Origin: Megasphaera massiliensis
Lineage (GTDB): Bacteria; Bacillota; Negativicutes; Veillonellales; Megasphaeraceae
DNA: 34,312 nucleotides
Assembly (NCBI RefSeq): GCF_000455225.1
Contig: NZ_HF954534.1
Span: 51,660 to 85,971 of the forward strand
Direction of reading: 5' to 3'
Part shown: positions 1 through 8,104 of the stretch, one piece after another
How the letters are laid out: every line of letters starts with the position of its first letter
Numbering within the stretch: the first letter of the stretch is position 1
Position numbers and translations under genes: made by a program
Notes under the pieces: model-generated
Databases searched by the model: none
The model's input: the letters and a program-made list of their open reading frames with translations, nothing else
Told to the model about the DNA's origin: nothing

Positions 1-414
1 GCCGCTTCCCGAGCCGCTGCCGCTGCCGCTTCCTTCCCCGCCTGCCGCAGAGCTGCCTCCATCAGACGAAACCGCATTTGCCGGAGAGGGATTGGCCGCT
101 GCGTTTTCTACCGGCGATATGGCCGATGGAGCTGCCAAGGCTGACGAAGCCTGTTCGACCTGAGCCCTTCGCTCGGCCACGGCCGCGTCGGACAACTTAT
201 CGGGAAATAGATTGGCCGCTCCGCCGCCGCCACCGCCGGCATGACCGCTCCCGGCGCCTGTCAGTTCCGACGCATCGAGGTCGATGACGTACATTTTTTC
301 TTCTTCATGGTGAGCGACGGAGCCGGCTAAAAAGCACATGAACAGGCCAAAGACCAGGGCGTGGATGACCAGGGATCCGCCATAAGCCTTTTTCCAAGAA
401 ATACGGCTGTCCAT
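1..414 (-). CDS. tonB: TonB-family energy transducer, N-terminal part (truncated by window edge)
   Basis: The first 138 codons of a TonB-like protein are visible; the C-terminal TonB domain lies beyond the left edge. The start ATG (414-412) is 5 bp after the exbD stop. Residues about 10-30 form one transmembrane helix after a short basic cytoplasmic tail (MDSRISWKKAYGG), as expected for an inner-membrane-anchored TonB. Then follow a six-glycine stretch, an Ala/Pro-rich segment and a Gly-Ser repeat tract. This flexible periplasmic linker replaces the Pro-Glu/Pro-Lys region of the enterobacterial protein. TonB couples the ExbB-ExbD proton motor to outer-membrane receptors, and two such receptors are encoded in this window. 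The identification rests on topology and on the exbB-exbD-tonB order, because the diagnostic domain is not visible. Confidence 0.85.
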   Translation of the reverse strand, partial: MDSRISWKKAYGGSLVIHALVFGLFMCFLAGSVAHHEEEKMYVIDLDASELTGAGSGHAGGGGGGAANLFPDKLSDAAVAERRAQVEQASSALAAPSAISPVENAAANPSPANAVSSDGGSSAAGGEGSGSGSGSGSG

Positions 415-419
415 GGACC

Positions 420-824
420 TCACCCTTTCTGCTTGGCCGCAATGGCCAGCCGCTTGACGCCGGCAGATTTCAACATGTCCATGACGGCTACGACCTGGCC
501 GTGAGCCGTGCCCTTATCGGCCTGGAGGACGACGGCGGCATTGGCATTATCGGCCATGTGCTTCTTCATCAAAGTCGACGCTTCGTCGATACTGACCGGC
601 TTGTTGTCGAGGGTAATATGGCCGTCCTTGTCGACGGTGACGATCAAGGGCATCTGAGCCGGAGCCGAAGCGCTCTGGGCCTGAGGAAGCTGGACGGAAA
701 GGGCTTTTTGGGCGACGGTCTGCAAGCTGTTCATCATAAAAAATACGAGGAGGAAGAAGATGATGTCGATCATGGGGATGATCATGAACACGGGCTTCTT
801 CTTCATTCTGACGTGAGAAAACAT
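420..824 (-). CDS. exbD: ExbD/TolR-family biopolymer transport protein
   Basis: A 134-aa inner-membrane protein of the TonB-ExbB-ExbD proton-driven motor. It has a short cytoplasmic N terminus (KKKPVFMIIPMIDIIFFLLVFF), a single transmembrane helix at about residues 13-33 carrying the conserved aspartate of the PMIDIIFFLLVFFM motif, and a periplasmic domain of about 100 residues ending in an AAKQKG tail. Length and motif match the family. An AGGAGG-type ribosome binding site lies upstream of the chosen ATG. The gap to exbB is 12 bp and to tonB 5 bp, so the three are one transcription unit. TolR is the main alternative, but the adjacent TonB-like gene and the Fur-like box upstream of exbB favour ExbD. 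Confidence 0.93.
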   Translation of the reverse strand: MFSHVRMKKKPVFMIIPMIDIIFFLLVFFMMNSLQTVAQKALSVQLPQAQSASAPAQMPLIVTVDKDGHITLDNKPVSIDEASTLMKKHMADNANAAVVLQADKGTAHGQVVAVMDMLKSAGVKRLAIAAKQKG

Positions 825-836
825 GACTTTCGCCTC

Positions 837-1448
837 CTATCCTGCTTTTTGGGCCTGCATGACGTCGAGGCAGACCCGTTCCGTATCGGTGACAATCGTG
901 TCGAGCTGATGCGAGAAATAGGTATAGACGCAGAAGGCCAGGATGGCTACACAGAGGCCCGTTGCCGTGGCGACTAAGGCCTCGCCGACACCGCCGCTGA
1001 TGGCCGAGGCACCGGCACCGTTATCGAGGACGCTGAAGGTACTGATCATGCCCGTAACCGTCCCCAAGAGCCCTAACAGGGGAGCGATGGTGACGATGGC
1101 ACTGAGATAGTCGAGATACCGCTGGAAGCCGATGGCTTCGACGTGCATCTGTTCATGAAAGGCCGTCTTCATCCGATTTTCGTCGCCGCCGTATTTCAGG
1201 CCGTTGGCGACGATGCGGCTCATGGCCGTCGGAAACTGCCGGCAGTAGGCATCGGCCCGGTCCCATTCCCGGCTCTCGGCCGCCTCACTGACGCCGGCGC
1301 AGAACTCCTTGGATCCTTTGCGGTTCACCCGGTAGTAGCCAAAGCGTTCGATGGCGATGGCCAGGGTAAAAATAGACAGCAGCAAGAGAGGATACATGAC
1401 CAGACCGCCGCTGTGAAACAACTGTAAGGCATACTGAAAAGCTTCCAT
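837..1448 (-). CDS. exbB: ExbB/TolQ-family proton channel (MotA/TolQ/ExbB)
   Basis: A 203-aa inner-membrane protein, first gene of exbB-exbD-tonB. One transmembrane helix lies near residues 15-35 (GGLVMYPLLLLSIFTLAIAIERF), followed by a cytoplasmic domain and two more helices. The second carries the family signature APLLGLLGTVTGMISTF (about residues 120-140), and the third is around 160-180. This three-helix layout and the LLGLLGTV motif are typical of ExbB. It forms the pentameric proton channel around ExbD and powers TonB. The promoter about 50-125 bp upstream carries the Fur-like box and the repeated upstream element described separately, which suggests iron control. The preceding ABC exporter gene ends 160 bp upstream, so some read-through from the heme unit is possible. 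Confidence 0.93.
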   Translation of the reverse strand: MEAFQYALQLFHSGGLVMYPLLLLSIFTLAIAIERFGYYRVNRKGSKEFCAGVSEAAESREWDRADAYCRQFPTAMSRIVANGLKYGGDENRMKTAFHEQMHVEAIGFQRYLDYLSAIVTIAPLLGLLGTVTGMISTFSVLDNGAGASAISGGVGEALVATATGLCVAILAFCVYTYFSHQLDTIVTDTERVCLDVMQAQKAG

Positions 1449-1470
1449 TCTTTCACACGCTCCCTTTTTA

Positions 1471-1571
1471 TGAAATCAATTCTCATCTTTAAGCAGTGTC
1501 ATTGTAACAGATTTCCCCCTCCCCTTTCTACTCCAAGGAGGTCAAAAAGGATCCGTTCAGACATTTACTTT
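1471..1571 (-). promoter_or_regulatory. exbB promoter: activator-like direct repeat, extended -10, Fur-like box
   Basis: Read on the minus strand: an upstream half-site AAATGTCTGAACGGA (within 1571-1552), a second half-site TTGGAGTAGA (1536-1527) exactly 20 bp further on, then an extended -10 TGTTACAAT whose hexamer lies at 1506-1501. Downstream is an imperfect Fur-like inverted repeat, TGAGAATTGATTTCA (1485-1471). The expected -35 position (about 1529-1524, AGAAAG) does not resemble TTGACA. The same layout recurs before two other units in the window. The functional reading (activator plus Fur repressor) is inference. Confidence 0.6.
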
Positions 1572-1608
1572 AAAAATGGATCAAAGACTGATAAAATACC
1601 GCCTTTGT

Positions 1609-3330
1609 CTAGGCTTTTGAAGAAAACTGAGCCCGGTATAAGTCATAATAAGCCCCTTTTTTCGCTATCAGCGCTTCATGGGACCCTTCTTCGGCAATCC
1701 CCTCTCCGGTCAGGACCACGATGCGGTCGGCCTGGCGGATCGTCGCCAAGCGGTGAGCGATGATCAGCGTCGTCCGCTTCGCCGACAAGGCCGTCAAAGC
1801 CTGCTGGATCCGCAGTTCTGTTTCGTTATCGAGAGACGACGTGGCCTCGTCGAGGATCAGGACCGGCGGGTTCTTAAGGAACATGCGGGCAATGGCCAAT
1901 CGCTGTTTTTGACCGCCCGACAAGAGGATGCCCCGTTCGCCGACGTAACTGTCATAGCCTTCGGGCAGGGCCTCGATAAAGGCGGCGGCATCGGCTTTTT
2001 TCGCCGCTTCCCGAAGGACCTCATCGGGCGCCGTCTCATCGCCAAGGGCGATATTGTCCCGAATCGAGCGGGCAAAGAGAAAGACATCCTGCTGGACGAT
2101 GCCCACGGCCTGCCGCAGCGACGCCAGGGTATAGTCGCGGATATCCCGGCCGTCGAGGACGATGGAACCGGCCGAAACGTCATAAAAACGAAGGATCAGA
2201 TTGGCAAGGCTGCTCTTTCCGACACCGGTAGCACCGACGATGGCTACCGTTTCCCCCGGCGCGACGGTCAAGTTAAAATCCTTCAAAATCATCGTATCGC
2301 TGCCGGGATACGAAAAGGACACGCGGCGAAATTCCAGACGCCCTTCAATTCCCTCAGCCTCGACGGCGCCGGGACGGTCGACGATCTCAGCCTGTTGGTC
2401 CATCAATTCTGCATAACGACGAAATCCGGCCATACTGCGCTGATACCGTTCCGTCAGGACGGTGAGCTGCATGATAGGCCGGATAAAGAGCATTAGATAC
2501 ATCAAAAAGACGACTAAATCGGCGACGGCCATGGCTCCGTGAATGATAAAATAACTGCCGGCAGCAATGATGACCAAGTTGTTTACATTGGTAAAAAAGA
2601 GGATGGTACTCATCAAATAGGCTTCCAGGAGATTGGTCCTCTTTTGGGCCTGCCGCAGCTTTTGGCTGGCCCCTTCAAAATGGCGGAAGATGCGGTTTTC
2701 ACTGCCAAAGGCCTGAATGACCCGGATGGCACTGAAGCTTTCGGCACAGACCGTACTGAGGCTCCCCATTTTCTCCCGCGCGCGGAAAAAGGTCTTCTTC
2801 ATCCGTCGGTTGAGCCATATCGTATCGGCCGTCTTTAGGGCCAAAACGACGAGGACCAGACCGGCCAACTGCCAATTGAGGCGGAACATGAAGAAGGCAC
2901 TGCCGGCCATGGTAATCGTGCAGACGAGGGCTAAGTTAGGCAGTTGAAAGACGAGATCGCCGATCTCTGAAATATCGCTGATGACCGTCGACACGAGCCG
3001 TCCCGTATGGACGCGGTCAAAGAAGGAAAAACTCAGCCCTTCCACATGGGAAAAGAGGTCACAGCGAAGGTCATGCTCGATGCGGGCTCCCATATTCCGG
3101 CCGCAGTAATAGACGAGAAAGGTCAGGAGCAGACAGAGGACGTAGAGCCCCAAAAGGCCGAGGGCTGACCGAATCAGGGCCTCTAAATCCCCGGACGGCA
3201 GGACGACGTCGAGGATATGGCGGACCACCATGGGAAAGAGGGTCTCCAAGACGGCCGATAAGACGGAGCCGATAACGACGACGGCCAGGAGCCGGCCGTA
3301 CGAGCGGTAGCAGGATAAAAAGCGCTTCAT
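1609..3330 (-). CDS. ABC exporter half-transporter (MsbA/MdlB-like, fused TMD-NBD)
   Basis: A 573-aa type IV ABC exporter subunit, expected to act as a homodimer in the inner membrane. Residues about 1-310 hold six transmembrane helices (ABC_membrane). The ATPase domain follows, with Walker A GATGVGKSS near residue 365, Q-loop VQQDVFLF, signature LSGGQKQRLAIARMF near residue 470, Walker B VLILDEATSSLD and H-loop IIAHRLATI. All catalytic motifs are intact. Its ATG overlaps the end of the chaN-like gene by 4 bp (ATGA), so the two are translationally coupled within the heme/iron unit. The substrate cannot be read from sequence. Position suggests export of a metal chelator, porphyrin or related compound, but generic lipid or drug export is equally compatible. 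It is the last gene of the unit; the weak hairpin after its stop is not a convincing terminator. Confidence 0.9.
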   Translation of the reverse strand: MKRFLSCYRSYGRLLAVVVIGSVLSAVLETLFPMVVRHILDVVLPSGDLEALIRSALGLLGLYVLCLLLTFLVYYCGRNMGARIEHDLRCDLFSHVEGLSFSFFDRVHTGRLVSTVISDISEIGDLVFQLPNLALVCTITMAGSAFFMFRLNWQLAGLVLVVLALKTADTIWLNRRMKKTFFRAREKMGSLSTVCAESFSAIRVIQAFGSENRIFRHFEGASQKLRQAQKRTNLLEAYLMSTILFFTNVNNLVIIAAGSYFIIHGAMAVADLVVFLMYLMLFIRPIMQLTVLTERYQRSMAGFRRYAELMDQQAEIVDRPGAVEAEGIEGRLEFRRVSFSYPGSDTMILKDFNLTVAPGETVAIVGATGVGKSSLANLILRFYDVSAGSIVLDGRDIRDYTLASLRQAVGIVQQDVFLFARSIRDNIALGDETAPDEVLREAAKKADAAAFIEALPEGYDSYVGERGILLSGGQKQRLAIARMFLKNPPVLILDEATSSLDNETELRIQQALTALSAKRTTLIIAHRLATIRQADRIVVLTGEGIAEEGSHEALIAKKGAYYDLYRAQFSSKA

Positions 3331-4244
3331 CCCCCATCGCCCGCCTCTGTGTTAGGTACGACGACGATATAGTCCCCTTCATCTTGGTACAGCCTTCCCG
3401 GCTGCACACCGCCTGTCTCGGACGACTCCGCGAAAACGGCGGTAATGACCTGTATATCGAGGTCCGGCTGCCGGCGGTGGAGCTGTTCGACAGAGCCCAA
3501 ATAACCGCCGCTGTGGACGGCCCCGGTCAGATGATAGACCAGATGAGCGGGATGGTTCTTTTTATAAGCGGCCAGCCTTTCGGCCATGGCATTGTCCTTT
3601 AAAGATTGGGCCGCGAACAGCTTGGGGATCGTTTCTTCCGATACCGGCATGGCCCGCCCTTTTAAGGCCTTCATGATCTTCGTAAATTTTCGTTCATAAG
3701 CCAGAGAGCTCGGGTAAAGGGGCTCCGGCACATAGGATTTCCACGATGCCGGAATGGCGTCCAACGTCCCCGTCCGGGCATACGCCGCCGCAGCCGGCCT
3801 CGGGATCGAGGCGGCGACGACAGAAAGGTCATGTGTTTTGGCAAATTCAACGGCGGGCCGATAGGCCTCCCTATAGTTGGGCCAGGGCCGGCTCTGGGCT
3901 AAATAAGTTTCTTCAGGGACCTCTCCCTTCAGATAGGCATCCAGCACGGGCTGGCTGTCCTGTTCAGCCATTTCCAACGAAAGGGCCAGATTGCGGCCTT
4001 TTCGCTCATAGAGAGCCTCAAAGAGAGCTGCTTCCAGTTCGTGAATGGCGGTATTGTCATGAAATTCCCCAAAGAAGATGACGTCCGCCCCTTTCACCTG
4101 ATCGGCTAACTCCGAGACCGACAGACTGCGGCCCGTCGCCGTTTCGACGATGTCCGGTCCTTGAGCCCCGTTCGTCAGTCCGGGTACGGCCAGGACGAGG
4201 GCCCAAGCCCACAAGGTCAATGATTTTCGTAACAAGGATTTCAT
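3327..4244 (-). CDS. ChaN-like (DUF399) putative heme-binding protein
   Basis: A protein of about 305 aa with a cleavable-looking signal peptide (basic MKSLLRKS, a hydrophobic stretch to about residue 25, then TNGAQ), so exported. The conserved family motif GEFHDN is at residues 59-64, with further family features such as SLEMAEQDSQPVLDAYL and a C-terminal HLTGAVHSGGYLGS segment. ChaN of Campylobacter is an iron-regulated heme-binding lipoprotein. Here no lipobox cysteine follows the signal peptide, so it is probably periplasmic rather than lipidated. The ATG at 4244 is preferred over the GTG at 4247 because AAGGGGG sits 7 nt upstream. It lies 12 bp after the receptor gene and overlaps the ABC exporter gene by 4 bp, supporting a shared heme/iron role. 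Confidence 0.82.
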   Translation of the reverse strand: MKSLLRKSLTLWAWALVLAVPGLTNGAQGPDIVETATGRSLSVSELADQVKGADVIFFGEFHDNTAIHELEAALFEALYERKGRNLALSLEMAEQDSQPVLDAYLKGEVPEETYLAQSRPWPNYREAYRPAVEFAKTHDLSVVAASIPRPAAAAYARTGTLDAIPASWKSYVPEPLYPSSLAYERKFTKIMKALKGRAMPVSEETIPKLFAAQSLKDNAMAERLAAYKKNHPAHLVYHLTGAVHSGGYLGSVEQLHRRQPDLDIQVITAVFAESSETGGVQPGRLYQDEGDYIVVVPNTEAGDGG

Positions 4245-4256
4245 CACGACGCCCCC

Positions 4257-6287
4257 TTACCACTTCCATTCAGCGCCGATCCGCCACATCCGGCCGTCGA
4301 CATAGATGTCGTCGACTTTCTTGTCAAAAATATCATCGACGCCGCCGTAGACGGCAAAGCCGCCGCTCAGTTTCTTGCGGAAGGAGAAGTTCAGCGTATT
4401 ATAGGTATAATCCTGTCCGTCAAAGCGGTAGTCGTTGCTGAACTGATCCCAGAGGACGGCACTGAAGCCCTTTTCTTTATGATCGTCGTATAAGAGTTGC
4501 AGCGTCGTCGTATGTCTGGCCCGATAATTGAGGCGTTCGCCCGTCGTACCGTTGGTCGCGTCGAGGTAGTTATGGGTCATCTTCACGGTCCAGCGGTCAT
4601 TGAGGCGGCGCCCCACTTCGGCTTCGACGCCGTTGATATCGGCCTTGGCGATATTGATGTACTGATAGGTCATATAGCCGATGGGAGCTGTTTCGATTAA
4701 GTTGGTCACCTTATTATGGAAATAGGTCAATTTCCCGAAATTGCGGCCTTTATCGTATTCTAAGCCGAAGTCGAAGCTCGTCGATTTTTCCGGTTCCAAA
4801 TCGGGATTGCCGTAGATATTGACCGTCGTCGCTCCCATGGCCCGGTGCATTTCCATATAGAGTTCACTGATGGACGGGGCCTTATAGCCCTGGCCGTAAT
4901 TCGATTTAAAGCGCCAGTTCTGATCGATGTTATACGTCAGGCCGATTTTAGGCGTCGTCTGACTGCCGAACTGGCTGTTGTGCTCAAAGCGCAGGGACGG
5001 GATGAGCAGCAGGCGGTCGTTGACCTGCCACAAGTCTTCTACATAGCCGGCATAGGAATTGACTTCGTGCCCGGCCACAGCCTTATCAAGACCGACTGAC
5101 GAACCGGAGAGACGGGTCCCTTCGTATTTCAGTTTCCGATATTCGCCGCCAAAGGTCAGGTTATGATGGTCGCCGATATACATCGTATCCTGGGCTTCGG
5201 TCACCCAAGTGCTGTAATCAGCCCGGTCCATATCGGCTCTGGGGTACATGCCGCCTAAGATCCGTTCCATCATGCCCGGAAAGAGAGGGCGGTCATTGTA
5301 GATGACAGAATTTTTCTTCAACTGATTGTAATACGTGCGGAACATGTAGTCATTGCGGCCGGTCTTCCCCGTGTATTCGACGCTGGCTGCCCGCTCCTGT
5401 TCATGGTAAAATTCCCGCTTATCCAGCGACGTCGGAAGCTTCATGGGCCCCATGGCATACCAGGCCGGAGCAAAATCGGACCGCAGGTCATCATTATGAT
5501 ACTCCAGGTCGACGCGCAGCTTGTTGTCGTTGCTGTTTTCAAAGTCATAGACGCCGGCCAGCTGGTACATGCGGCGCATGCCGTACATGGCCCGGTCATA
5601 GCCTTCGGTCACGGTCCGCGTGCCGCGGCCGGAGACGGTGCTGCTGTAGACGTAGCGGTTAAAGGGCCGCAGCCGGTCCCAACGGGCGTCGAAGGACGTC
5701 GACCAACGATGGTGTTTGCCAAAGTCGACATTGACGTATGACGCCGTATTTTCCGTACCGGTGACGACGCCTACAGTGCCGCCGGCCTTATCGGGGACCT
5801 TGGTGATGATATTGATGACGCCGCCCATGGCATCGGAGCCGTAGAGGGAGCTCGACGGGCCGCGGACGATTTCAATGCGCTCGATATCGCTCAAATCGAG
5901 GCGTTCCAGGGCATAGACGTTGGTCGTGACATCCGTGTCTTCACCGGCATAGCGCTTGCCGTCGACGAGGATCAGCGAGTGGTTGGTGCTCATGCCGCGA
6001 ATCATGACGGCGTTCCCCGTCATGCCCGCCCGGGCCAGGTTGACGTTATTGGCCAGTTGCAGGGCCGACCGGACATTCGCCGCTCCCATGCGCTGCAGAT
6101 CTTCCTGCGTCCAGACTTCGACAGCCTGAGGCACGGTCTTCACTTCTTCTTCGGTCTTGGTCGCCGTGACGATGACGTCTTTTAATTGGACCGGTTCTTC
6201 ATTTCCGACGGCAGCGCCTTCAATCGTTCCATACAAGGACGTCGTCATGAGTACGGCTAAGAGTGCCGTATAGTTACGATAGTTCAT
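4257..6287 (-). CDS. TonB-dependent outer-membrane receptor, probably heme/siderophore
   Basis: A 676-aa receptor of normal family length. It starts with a signal peptide (to about residue 25) and a TonB-box-like KDVIVTAT (about residues 36-43). The plug domain runs to about residue 165, with MIRGMSTNHSLILVDGKR and IEIVRGPSSSLYGSDAMGGVINIITK. A 22-strand-type barrel follows, ending in the outer-membrane terminus RIGAEWKW. In the extracellular region YKAPSISELY is followed by a histidine (MEMHRAM) and then GNPDLEPEKS. This resembles the FRAP-His-NPNL layout of heme receptors but is not exact. It lies 21 bp after the ATPase gene and 12 bp before the ChaN-like gene. Heme is the favoured ligand from the ChaN neighbour and the His; a siderophore or corrinoid cannot be excluded. 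Confidence 0.9.
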   Translation of the reverse strand: MNYRNYTALLAVLMTTSLYGTIEGAAVGNEEPVQLKDVIVTATKTEEEVKTVPQAVEVWTQEDLQRMGAANVRSALQLANNVNLARAGMTGNAVMIRGMSTNHSLILVDGKRYAGEDTDVTTNVYALERLDLSDIERIEIVRGPSSSLYGSDAMGGVINIITKVPDKAGGTVGVVTGTENTASYVNVDFGKHHRWSTSFDARWDRLRPFNRYVYSSTVSGRGTRTVTEGYDRAMYGMRRMYQLAGVYDFENSNDNKLRVDLEYHNDDLRSDFAPAWYAMGPMKLPTSLDKREFYHEQERAASVEYTGKTGRNDYMFRTYYNQLKKNSVIYNDRPLFPGMMERILGGMYPRADMDRADYSTWVTEAQDTMYIGDHHNLTFGGEYRKLKYEGTRLSGSSVGLDKAVAGHEVNSYAGYVEDLWQVNDRLLLIPSLRFEHNSQFGSQTTPKIGLTYNIDQNWRFKSNYGQGYKAPSISELYMEMHRAMGATTVNIYGNPDLEPEKSTSFDFGLEYDKGRNFGKLTYFHNKVTNLIETAPIGYMTYQYINIAKADINGVEAEVGRRLNDRWTVKMTHNYLDATNGTTGERLNYRARHTTTLQLLYDDHKEKGFSAVLWDQFSNDYRFDGQDYTYNTLNFSFRKKLSGGFAVYGGVDDIFDKKVDDIYVDGRMWRIGAEWKW

Positions 6288-6308
6288 TCCCTTTGCTCCT
6301 TCCAGCAG

Positions 6309-7097
6309 TCAGTGCGTCCCATAAGGCACACACAGGCGGTACGTTTCAGCACCTTCCTGTACTTCCGTAATAATAGCTTGTATGTCGTACAGCGGTTCAA
6401 TGATGTCCCGCCGAAACACATCCTTAACCGGTCCGTCGACGACGATCCGTCCTTCTTTGACGGCAATCAGGCGATGGCTGTAGCGGGCGGCATGATTCAG
6501 GTCATGGAGGACCATGACTACCAACACGCCCGTCGTTTCATACAGTTCAGCGATGAGTTCCATTAAATCTAATTGATGGTGAATATCTAAATAAGTCGTC
6601 GGCTCGTCGAGGAGCAGGACTTCCGGCTCCTTGGCCAAAGCCAGTGCCAGCCAGGCCCGCTGCCGTTCCCCGCCGGACAGGGCCGAAAGGCGTCGGTGCT
6701 GCAGCTTGGTCATCCCCGTCCCGGCCAGCGCCTTATCGGCAGCCTTACCATCTTCTTCGCGAAGGCTGGAAAAGAGGCTCTGATAAGGAAGCCGTCCCAA
6801 GAGGACCAAGTCCCGCACGGTAAGATCGCCGGGGGCCTGCATCGACTGGGGCATAAAAGAGATCATACGGGCCAGGGCATCCGTCGAAAAGCTGTTCATG
6901 TCGCGGCCGTTCAAGGTGACGACGCCGGCCGACGGCAGGATCAGGCGGGCCATCGTCTTCAGCAGCGTCGACTTCCCCGACCCGTTGGGGCCGATGATGG
7001 AGATGATTTCTGCCTTGTCCAGTACCAGGTTCAAGTCCCGGGCAACGACCTTATTGCCGTATTGGATCTGAAGACCCTTAAGTTCAATAGGACTCAT
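6309..7097 (-). CDS. Fe3+-siderophore/heme/cobalamin-type ABC transporter ATPase (FecE/BtuD family)
   Basis: A 262-aa cytoplasmic ATPase of a type II importer. It shows Walker A GPNGSGKST (about residues 36-44), Q-loop FMPQSMQ, signature LSGGERQRAWLALALA, Walker B VLLLDEPTTYLD and H-loop VLHDLNHAARYSHR, the FepC/HmuV/BtuD pattern. The start at 7097 (MSPIELKG) is chosen because it overlaps the permease stop as ATGA; the in-frame extension upstream of it reads through permease coding sequence and looks spurious. The cognate permease and binding protein precede it, and the receptor follows 21 bp later. Substrate specificity is not visible in the ATPase itself. Confidence 0.92.
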   Translation of the reverse strand: MSPIELKGLQIQYGNKVVARDLNLVLDKAEIISIIGPNGSGKSTLLKTMARLILPSAGVVTLNGRDMNSFSTDALARMISFMPQSMQAPGDLTVRDLVLLGRLPYQSLFSSLREEDGKAADKALAGTGMTKLQHRRLSALSGGERQRAWLALALAKEPEVLLLDEPTTYLDIHHQLDLMELIAELYETTGVLVVMVLHDLNHAARYSHRLIAVKEGRIVVDGPVKDVFRRDIIEPLYDIQAIITEVQEGAETYRLCVPYGTH

Positions 7098-8104
7098 GGC
7101 GTACCCAGCCTCCGTCTCAATAAATACAGGAAAAACGGCGCCCCGATAAAGGACATGAAGATGCCGACGGGAACTTCCATGGGACTGAAGACCGTCCTGG
7201 CCGCAGCGTCTGCGCCGGCTACCAAGACGGCACCGAACACGGCCGAGCAAGGCAAAAGGGGCTCGAAGTCAGAACCGACGATGAGGCGCATCACGTGGGG
7301 CACGACCAGGCCGACGAAGCCCAAAAGGCCGGCTACGCTGACGGCAGACGCCGCCAAAAGCGCGGCCAGGGCTACTAAAAGAGCCCGCGTCCGATGGACC
7401 TGAACGCCTAACGTCTGAGCTACGTCGTCGCCGAGCTGCAGGGCATTGAGGCGCCGATAGAGGCAGATCGTCCCCACCATGCCGATCAGACTATAAGGCA
7501 GGATCATGCGCACGCTCTGCCAGCCGGCACCGGCAAATCCGCCGGCCATCCAGGACACGGTTCCCTGGACCTTATCGGAAAAGAAAACGGACAAGGCCGT
7601 CATGCCGCCGCCAAAGAAGGCCGCCACGGCCACCCCGGCCAGTACCAGGCGCAGGGGATTGACGCCCCGCTCCCAGGCCAGGAAAAAGACGATGGCCGCC
7701 GCCCCTAAGGCTCCGGCAAAGGCCGCTAAAGGCACCCAAACGGTCAGCGTCGGCGCCAGCATCATCAAGGCCATAGCCGCCAGGCCCGCTCCGGCCGAAA
7801 TGCCGATAATGCCCGGATCGGCCAAGGGATTGCGAAGGACCCCTTGGAGGATGCAGCCCGACAAGGCCAGGTTGGCCCCGGCCAAGGCGGCGCAGATGCC
7901 GCGAGGCATGCGCAGGGTATAGATGATACGGTAATCTTCCGTCGTCCCCGGCGCCCGCAACGCCAGCCAAAGATCCGGTAAGGGGATCGATACGGCACCG
8001 ACGACGACCGTTAAAATAAGGACACCGACCAAGAGGACCAGGCCGGCTAAGAGGACCGTCAGCCGCCGGATCTCTCTTTTCCGGGTGACCTTATCCGCCA
8101 TCAT
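7094..8104 (-). CDS. FecCD-family ABC transporter permease (iron/heme/B12)
   Basis: A protein of about 336 aa with the many hydrophobic segments of the FecCD/BtuC family (usually ten helices). Family features include PRGICAALAGANLALSGCILQG, NPLADPGIIGISAGAG, a GLVVPHVMRL segment near the ATPase contact loop and a C-terminal PVGIFMSFIGAPFFLYLLRR. The start is set at the ATGATG (8104/8101) that overlaps the TGA of the binding-protein gene, giving the ATGA coupling seen elsewhere in the operon. The long in-frame N-terminal extension is out-of-frame binding-protein sequence and was discarded. It forms the inner-membrane channel that takes the ligand from the binding protein, driven by the next-encoded ATPase. 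Confidence 0.92.
   Translation of the reverse strand: MMADKVTRKREIRRLTVLLAGLVLLVGVLILTVVVGAVSIPLPDLWLALRAPGTTEDYRIIYTLRMPRGICAALAGANLALSGCILQGVLRNPLADPGIIGISAGAGLAAMALMMLAPTLTVWVPLAAFAGALGAAAIVFFLAWERGVNPLRLVLAGVAVAAFFGGGMTALSVFFSDKVQGTVSWMAGGFAGAGWQSVRMILPYSLIGMVGTICLYRRLNALQLGDDVAQTLGVQVHRTRALLVALAALLAASAVSVAGLLGFVGLVVPHVMRLIVGSDFEPLLPCSAVFGAVLVAGADAAARTVFSPMEVPVGIFMSFIGAPFFLYLLRRRLGTP

Noticed and set aside
1597-1620. Possible terminator after the ABC exporter gene
   Set aside because: Only a 4-bp GCCT/AGGC stem with an interrupted T tract; too weak.
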